Shown in pieces: positions 15,996 through 20,421 of a DNA stretch of 20,421 nt; positions within the stretch are counted from its first letter, which is position 1, and every line of letters starts with the position of its first letter. Under the pieces are notes generated by a model. It saw nothing but the letters and a program-made list of their open reading frames with translations, ran no database searches and was not told the DNA's origin. Source of the DNA: Arsenophonus sp048493715 (GTDB lineage Bacteria; Pseudomonadota; Gammaproteobacteria; Enterobacterales; Enterobacteriaceae); the NCBI GenBank assembly GCA_048493715.1, contig JBGDCZ010000043.1, forward strand, positions 1 through 20,421, in the 5' to 3' direction. A program made the translations under genes and the position numbers.

Positions 15996-17288
15996 ATGCT
16001 CGATCCAAATTTACTGCGTACTGAGCTAGACGTAGTGGCTGAAAAACTGGCTCGTAGAGGATTTATTCTCGATGTAGATAAATTGCGTAAACTAGAGCAA
16101 CAGCGCAAAGATTTACAGATTAAAACGGAAACCTTGCAGGCAGAGCGAAACTCCCGTTCGAAGACAATAGGTGCAGCAAAAGCGCACGGTAAAGATGTTG
16201 AAACTTTACGTAAGGAAGTCAACCAATTAGGTAACAAGCTGGATAGTGCTAAGAATAAATTAACACAATTACAGGATAACATTCGTGATATTGTCTTAAG
16301 TTTACCTAACTTACCAGATGAAAGTGTACCAGACGGCAAAGATGAAAGCGATAATGTTGAGATAAGTCGTTGGGGAGAGCCTCGCCAATATGACTTTACA
16401 ATTAGAGATCATGTTGCTTTAGGTGAATTAACCGACGGACTGGATTTTCCAGCAGCAGTAAAAATTACTGGTGCCCGTTTTGTGGTTATGAAAGGTCAAA
16501 TAGCACGCTTGCATCGGGCGTTAGCGCAATTCATGTTGGATTTACACACCGAACAACATGGTTATGTGGAAACTTATGTTCCCTATTTAGTAAATCATGT
16601 AACGCTTTATGGTACCGGCCAGTTACCCAAATTTAGCGAAGATCTTTTTCATACTAAACCATTGGAAGAACAAGCATCAAATCAGCAATATGCATTAATC
16701 CCTACCGCTGAAGTACCGGTAACTAATTTAGTGCGGGATGAAATTTTAGCGGCGGATATGTTGCCGATCCGGCTGACGGCGCATACTCCCTGTTTTCGTT
16801 CCGAAGCCGGTTCTTATGGCCGCGATACGTGTGGTCTGATTCGTATGCACCAATTTGATAAAGTTGAGCTAGTACAGATAGTTGAGCCAGAAAAATCGAT
16901 GGCGGCACTGGAAGAATTAACTGGACACGCAGAAAAAGTATTGCAACTGCTAAAATTACCTTATCGTAAAATTGTCTTATGTACCGGCGATATGGGGTTT
17001 GCTGCTTGTAAAACCTATGATCTGGAAGTATGGTTACCGACCCAAAATACCTACCGCGAAATCTCTTCTTGTTCAAATACCGGCGATTTCCAAGCGCGTC
17101 GCATGCAAGCTCGTTTCCGTCATAAAGAGGATAAAAAACCGCAGTTGGTTCATACCTTGAATGGCTCAGGTTTGGCAGTTGGCCGTACCTTGGTCGCTGT
17201 TATGGAAAATTATCAGCAAGCTGATGGGCGGATTGAAGTGCCTGAAGTTTTGCGGCCATATATGAAGGGGTTAGAGTATATTGGTTAA
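15996..17288 (+). CDS. serS: Serine--tRNA ligase
   Basis: 430 residues, the same as E. coli. It charges tRNA-Ser and, in the Sec pathway, tRNA-Sec. The N-terminal long antiparallel coiled-coil arm that grips the tRNA variable loop covers about residues 27-100 (KLRKLEQQRKDLQIKTETLQ onward). Class II motifs: motif 2 FRSEAGSYGRDT (Arg at 268) and motif 3 GLAVGRTLVAVMENYQ (Arg at 397). The serine-specific segments TAEVPVTNL and SSCSNTGDFQARRM are present. ACAGGAT lies about 5 bases before the ATG. The 112-base gap after rarA contains an imperfect stem with T-rich tail (about 15929-15966), so serS may be transcribed separately. Confidence 0.98.
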   Translation: MLDPNLLRTELDVVAEKLARRGFILDVDKLRKLEQQRKDLQIKTETLQAERNSRSKTIGAAKAHGKDVETLRKEVNQLGNKLDSAKNKLTQLQDNIRDIVLSLPNLPDESVPDGKDESDNVEISRWGEPRQYDFTIRDHVALGELTDGLDFPAAVKITGARFVVMKGQIARLHRALAQFMLDLHTEQHGYVETYVPYLVNHVTLYGTGQLPKFSEDLFHTKPLEEQASNQQYALIPTAEVPVTNLVRDEILAADMLPIRLTAHTPCFRSEAGSYGRDTCGLIRMHQFDKVELVQIVEPEKSMAALEELTGHAEKVLQLLKLPYRKIVLCTGDMGFAACKTYDLEVWLPTQNTYREISSCSNTGDFQARRMQARFRHKEDKKPQLVHTLNGSGLAVGRTLVAVMENYQQADGRIEVPEVLRPYMKGLEYIG

Positions 17289-17654
17289 TGTCAGCACAAG
17301 ATCTTATTAAGATAGCAGAGACAATGATCGACTACTCAATTTATTTGCGCTATTAGCGAAGCCAATTTCACTTGATGGAAGCAAGACATAATGTAAAGCT
17401 ACTTTATAAAGTAGCTTTATTTATTAATAAATGCCGCATTAAAAAAGTGCTGACTGCTTATCAGATTTAAAATAGTTAGTTAACTTACTACTTATTCCTC
17501 ATCCTAAATAAGATAATTTTTGCTTGCTATTAGCTTTAATTAAGTTTTTCTATTTATACTGTGTAAATAAAAAAATATCAATTGAATATGTTTAACAAAT
17601 ACGTTTTCCTGATTACTGAGTAAAAAATAATACTCAACAACGAAAGAAGGCAGA
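17289..17654. other. Spacer between serS and the tccC-like remnant
   Basis: 366 AT-rich bases. The first 105 precede the serS terminator and contain a 22-codon open frame whose ATG overlaps the serS stop (TAATG, 17286-17290); it resembles no protein I know and lacks a close ribosome binding site. The rest presumably held the toxin promoter: TATACT at 17555-17560 is -10-like but lacks a -35 at correct spacing. A small inverted repeat (TGAGTA / TACTCA, 17618-17637) sits just before the tccC ribosome binding site. In E. coli, dms and yca genes follow serS; they are absent here. Confidence 0.6.
17394..17425 (+). terminator. Intrinsic terminator of serS
   Basis: A perfect 26-base palindrome, TAAAGCTACTTTA followed by its own reverse complement (17394-17419), is followed by TTTATTA. 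It can fold as an 11-bp stem with a 4-base loop and lies about 105 bases after the serS stop. Confidence 0.75.
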
Positions 17655-20000
17655 ATGGAAACATCATTGTTTAAAGATATACCCACTATCTTGGTACAAA
17701 ATAATCGCGGTCGAGCTGTCAGACAAATTCAATATAATACGCTTGGCTTTTTGGCGCATAGTATTGATCCACGGTTATATGAACAGTCGCAAACCGATGA
17801 TACCATCAAAGCCAATTTTAGCTATCAACTTCACGCCGTTTATTACAGGATGATTTGGCTGCTAACTGGCAGTGAGAAGATGAGTCCAGCTGGGATGCTC
17901 GGTTATCGCCGGCTATCTTTACTAACCACTATACCGTTGATGCCACCGGTGCGATATTGACTAGCACAGATGCTATGGGTAATACTCAACGGCAGGCGTA
18001 TGATATAGCCGGTATGTTGATGGAGAGCTGGCTGACTCTCAAAACAGGCAGTGAACAGGTGATTGTCAAATCATTAACCTACGCCGCCAATGGGCAAAAA
18101 TTACGCGAAGAACATGGCAATGGGGTGGTGACTTCATACACTTATGAAGCGTAGACTCAGCGTCTAGTCAACATAAAAACTGAACGGCCGGTTGATCATA
18201 TGGCCGAGGTAAAAATATTGCAAGATCTGCGCTATGAATATGATCCGGTAGGCAATGTGCTGCGGATCACCAACGATGCTGAGGCGACTCGTTTTTGGCG
18301 TAATCAGAAAATTGTGCCTGAAAATAACTATCAATATGATAGTCTCTACCGCCTGGTTCAAGCTACCGGACGGGAAATGGCCAACATTGGTCAACAAAGC
18401 ACTCAATTACCGCCACCATCTCCCATCGATAATAACAGCTATACCAACTATTCCCGTATTTATAGTTACGACAATGGCGGTAATTTATCACAAATACGCT
18501 ATAGTGCACCGGCGAGTAACAATAATTACACCGTCAATATTACCGTATCCGATCGCACCAATCGGGCGGTGTTGAGTACATTAACCGAAGATCCAACCAT
18601 GGTAGACGGTCTGTTTACCCTTGGTGGGCATCAATAGCAATTGTTATTAGGGCAAACGTTGATCTGGACTGCGCGTGGAGAATTGTTAACGGTAACTTTA
18701 GCTGCACATAGCCAACAACCCGCCGATATGGAGTGGTATCGTTACGATGCTAATAGTCAACGAGTAATAAAAACCAGTGACAGACAAAATGGCAATAGTA
18801 GTCAGACTCAGCAAGTGATTTATCTTGCCAGTGCTGAGCTGCGTATCACAACCAATGGTAATGTAGTGAAAGAATTGCTGGAGATCACGCTTATTGGTGA
18901 GGCGGCCGGGCCGGCTCAGGTATGGGCACTGCATTGGGAGATAGGTAAACCGACGGAGATTAATAATGATCAGTTACGCTACAGTTATGATGACCAGTTA
19001 GGTAGTAGCCGGTTAGAGGTAGATGCCAATGGGCTGCTTATCAGCCAGGAAGAGTATTATTCGTATGGCGGTACTTCGGTATTGTTAGCCACTAATCAGT
19101 TAAAAGTCAATTATAAAACCATTCGCTATTCAAGCAAAGAATTGGATGCCAGTGGGTTCTAGTATTACGGCTATCGTTATTACCAGCCATGGGTTGGGCG
19201 CTGGTTAAGTGCTGATCCGGCAGGTAGCGTGGATGGCTTAGACTTTTATCGGATGTGTAAAAATAATCCAGTCACCTTAGTTGATGAAAAAGGGCTGGCG
19301 CCGTCTTTGAAAAAGGATGTCGCTAAAAGTATCAGTAATGCCATCAAGGCGATTGATAAAGCACAAAAAATTTTAAAAAAATAAAGACGCGGTTGACCAG
19401 GTGACGACCACTTTCTTTGGTCATGCTTCGGGGGAACTTAAAAAGCAATGGAGTAAAGATTTAGCAGACATGCAAGAGCTTATGAAAGCATTTAATATAA
19501 ATAAAAATTTAATTATCTTGCCTAATGCAAAAGAGGCACCCATAGCTTCAGTAAATCGTTTGTAGCGTGAATCATATTGGAGATATTGGGGGGCGATAAA
19601 AAAAGTTGAGCGTGATGCCGAATTTTTAGGCAAAAAGCAAGTTAAAAAGTTACTTACTGAGAAAGAGGTATCCTATAAGGACGAGAAGGAAACAATATAT
19701 TTGGAATCAAATGTTAAAGAATGGTATACGACACAAAAAAGAGTCGGGGATGATTTTATGACTCACATTATGATTTACGAATTCTCCCATGCAGCACTTT
19801 ATACAGAGGATTTTGTTTATGGAGCAAACTTCCCTGAAGTAAATCCATTACCACTTTATGGTTTACCGGTTGTTAAAGTAGCGGAGAAATACCAACTTGT
19901 GACGTATAAAAGCCGAGGTGGAAATTTTGGCAATGCTAGTGATTTTCAAAAGCTGGCTTATGAAAACCAGACTCTTTTGCTTTTGCCACCACGCTTTTAG
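17655..20000 (+). pseudogene. tccC-like insecticidal toxin complex C component (Rhs/YD-repeat), degraded
   Basis: Remnant of a Tc toxin C subunit, which with TcB forms the Rhs cocoon that carries a cytotoxic C-terminus into host cells. The start METSLFKD has AAGAAGG 5 bases upstream. TccC landmarks, matched from memory to Photorhabdus proteins, are SIDPRLYE, LREEHGNGVV, LQDLRYEYDPVGNV, DAEATRFWRNQK, ATGREMANIGQQ, LHWEIGKP, YYGYRYYQPWVGRWLSADPAG and the YRM-NNP-LVDEKGLAP junction. Lesions: an internal deletion at about 17825-17833 (roughly 110-125 residues lost) that also shifts frame; TGA at 17873; TAG at 18152, 18635, 19160 and 19563; and an extra A in the A7 run at 19375-19381. Base composition looks richer in GC than the flanking genes over the Rhs core, consistent with transfer. 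No tcA or tcB gene is in the window. It is not functional as a single protein. Confidence 0.92.
19298..20000 (+). pseudogene. Variable C-terminal effector of the tccC remnant, M35/aspzincin-like protease fold (inactivated)
   Basis: The tail begins after the conserved DEKGL junction (19283-19297), where TcC proteins self-cleave. After the A7 frameshift it reads on from 19386 in a new frame: DAVDQVTTTFFGHASGELKK, then a TAG at 19563, then about 145 codons to a TAG at 19998-20000. YEFSHAALYTEDFVYG (19776-19823) resembles the aspzincin (M35, lysine-specific metallo-endopeptidase) active site HExxH...GTxDxxYG. The first zinc-ligand His is Tyr (TAC, one transition from CAC) and the Gly of GTxD is Tyr. 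The upstream FFG...W...L pattern also fits that family. I infer an M35-like Rhs/TcC effector that lost a zinc ligand; the family call is from motif memory only. The tail looks more AT-rich than the Rhs core. Confidence 0.5.
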
Positions 20001-20189
20001 TCTATTAAGCATCTAAAGACAGCAAGTAAAGAGAACAATTTCAACGCCTTGTTATCAATCGACCGGCATTAGCAGATTAATATCAGTGTTATTTTTAATA
20101 ATGGACTTTTTTCGCTGGAACCTCAGTGTAAAAAGCACGATTGATTCGGAGCGATAAATAATAGAATTTTTTATCACCCATCTAACAAG
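20001..20189. other. Short spacer after the tccC remnant
   Basis: 189 AT-rich bases between the end of the toxin tail and the pflA stop codon. I see no gene, no tRNA and no clear insertion-sequence end here, and no good terminator for either flanking gene. Confidence 0.5.
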
Positions 20190-20421
20190 TTAATAAACGA
20201 CTTTATGTCCATAACCTTGCAGGATATGTTTTACCCGCTCCATCGTTTCGGTTGATGGCGGCTTGATGTCTGCTAGCTGGTACTTTTCACCCATCGCTAG
20301 CCATTTATGTTTTCCCAACTCATGGTAGGGTAATAACTCTATTTTTTCGATATTGTGCATATAACATATAACGTATAACGTATAACGTATAACGTATAAC
20401 GTATAACGTATAACGTATAAC
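20190..20421 (-). CDS. pflA: Pyruvate formate-lyase activating enzyme, C-terminal end (cut at a tandem repeat)
   Basis: Minus-strand reading from 20360 to the stop at 20190-20192 gives MHNIEKIELLPYHELGKHKW, then LAMGEKY..., IKPPSTETMERVKHIL and GYGHKVVY. This is the last 56 residues of PflA, the radical-SAM enzyme that puts the glycyl radical on pyruvate formate-lyase in anaerobic growth. The match to E. coli begins exactly at the Met of RDM-NVEKIELLPYH; upstream of it there is only a 7-bp repeat to the window edge. The repeat contains no stop in any minus-strand frame (it reads V-I-R-Y-T-L-Y), so the frame stays open but the expected radical-SAM sequence is missing. Either the gene is broken here, or the repeat is an insertion with the rest of pflA beyond it, or this is an assembly edge. 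The catalytic CxxxCxxC part is not in the window. Confidence 0.75.
   Translation of the reverse strand, partial: LYVIRYTLYVIRYTLYVICYMHNIEKIELLPYHELGKHKWLAMGEKYQLADIKPPSTETMERVKHILQGYGHKVVY
20361..20421. repeat. Heptanucleotide tandem repeat (ATAACGT)n inside or abutting pflA
   Basis: One variant unit ATAACAT, then seven exact ATAACGT units, then a partial ATAAC that runs off the window: 61 bases, about 8.7 copies. It starts at the base after the Met codon where PflA homology ends. The unit is not a multiple of three, so each gain or loss changes the frame of anything read through it. Plus-strand frames all contain TAA; minus-strand frames are all open. Confidence 0.95.

Noticed and set aside
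17288..17356. 22-codon frame whose ATG overlaps the serS stop
   Set aside because: No close Shine-Dalgarno sequence, no recognisable protein, and it lies before the serS terminator; the overlap is probably coincidence.
17957..19384. tccC pieces as several separate small genes
   Set aside because: Consecutive pieces are collinear parts of one TccC protein in one frame, interrupted by TAG codons at positions where homologues have sense codons.
17655..20000. Programmed TAG recoding across tccC
   Set aside because: An internal deletion, a TGA and a frameshift accompany the TAGs and the zinc-site His is lost, so general decay explains the data better; the TAG bias is listed only as a weak observation.
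20001..20189. Possible insertion-sequence remnant after tccC
   Set aside because: No terminal inverted repeat, target duplication or transposase fragment could be identified.
20361..20421. Possible CRISPR-like or iteron array
   Set aside because: Units are 7 bp and contiguous with no spacers, and no cas, rep or integrase gene is nearby; it is a simple tandem repeat.

Overview
The window is AT-rich chromosomal DNA from a member of the Enterobacterales. The housekeeping genes resemble their Escherichia coli counterparts closely and stand in the classical order macB / cspD / clpS-clpA / infA / aat-cydC-cydD / trxB / lrp / ftsK-lolA-rarA-serS / (accessory DNA) / pflA. Three things point to an insect-associated lineage with a partly eroded genome, such as Arsenophonus or a relative in the Morganellaceae: the low GC content, a Photorhabdus-type toxin-complex gene (tccC-like) placed between serS and pflA, and two clearly decayed genes (macB and tccC) beside intact housekeeping genes. 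The genus is an inference and cannot be proven from this sequence alone. Layout: 1-383 is the frameshifted 3' end of macB. 465-677 (minus) is cspD. 981-3613 (plus) is clpS-clpA, the adaptor and unfoldase of the N-degron pathway. 3680-3898 (minus) is infA with a structured leader. 4245-8476 (minus) is an apparent cydD-cydC-aat operon: two ABC half-transporters needed for cytochrome bd assembly, plus the aminoacyl transferase that creates N-degrons. 8636-9601 (minus) is trxB. A 548-base divergent spacer separates it from lrp at 10150-10644 (plus). ftsK, lolA, rarA and serS follow on the plus strand up to 17288. From 17655 to 20000 lies a decaying tccC-like gene with an internal deletion, five in-frame nonsense codons (four of them TAG) and a +1 shift in an A7 run. 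Its C-terminal tail looks like an inactivated M35/aspzincin-type zinc protease effector. The window ends in the C-terminal coding part of pflA (minus), where homology stops abruptly at a run of about 8.7 copies of a 7-bp repeat that reaches the window edge. How the genes work together: ClpS, ClpA and Aat form the bacterial N-degron route and all three look intact, with infA in between. CydDC and TrxB serve thiol and redox homeostasis and respiratory oxidase assembly. FtsK, RarA, LolA, SerS and Lrp are core functions (chromosome segregation, replication-fork maintenance, lipoprotein transport, tRNA charging, global regulation). Decay is confined to an efflux-pump gene, a toxin gene and possibly pflA. 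I see no CRISPR array, no tRNA or rRNA gene, no complete insertion sequence and no convincing new multi-gene system. The most interesting parts are the tccC remnant with its protease-like tail and the heptamer repeat abutting pflA.
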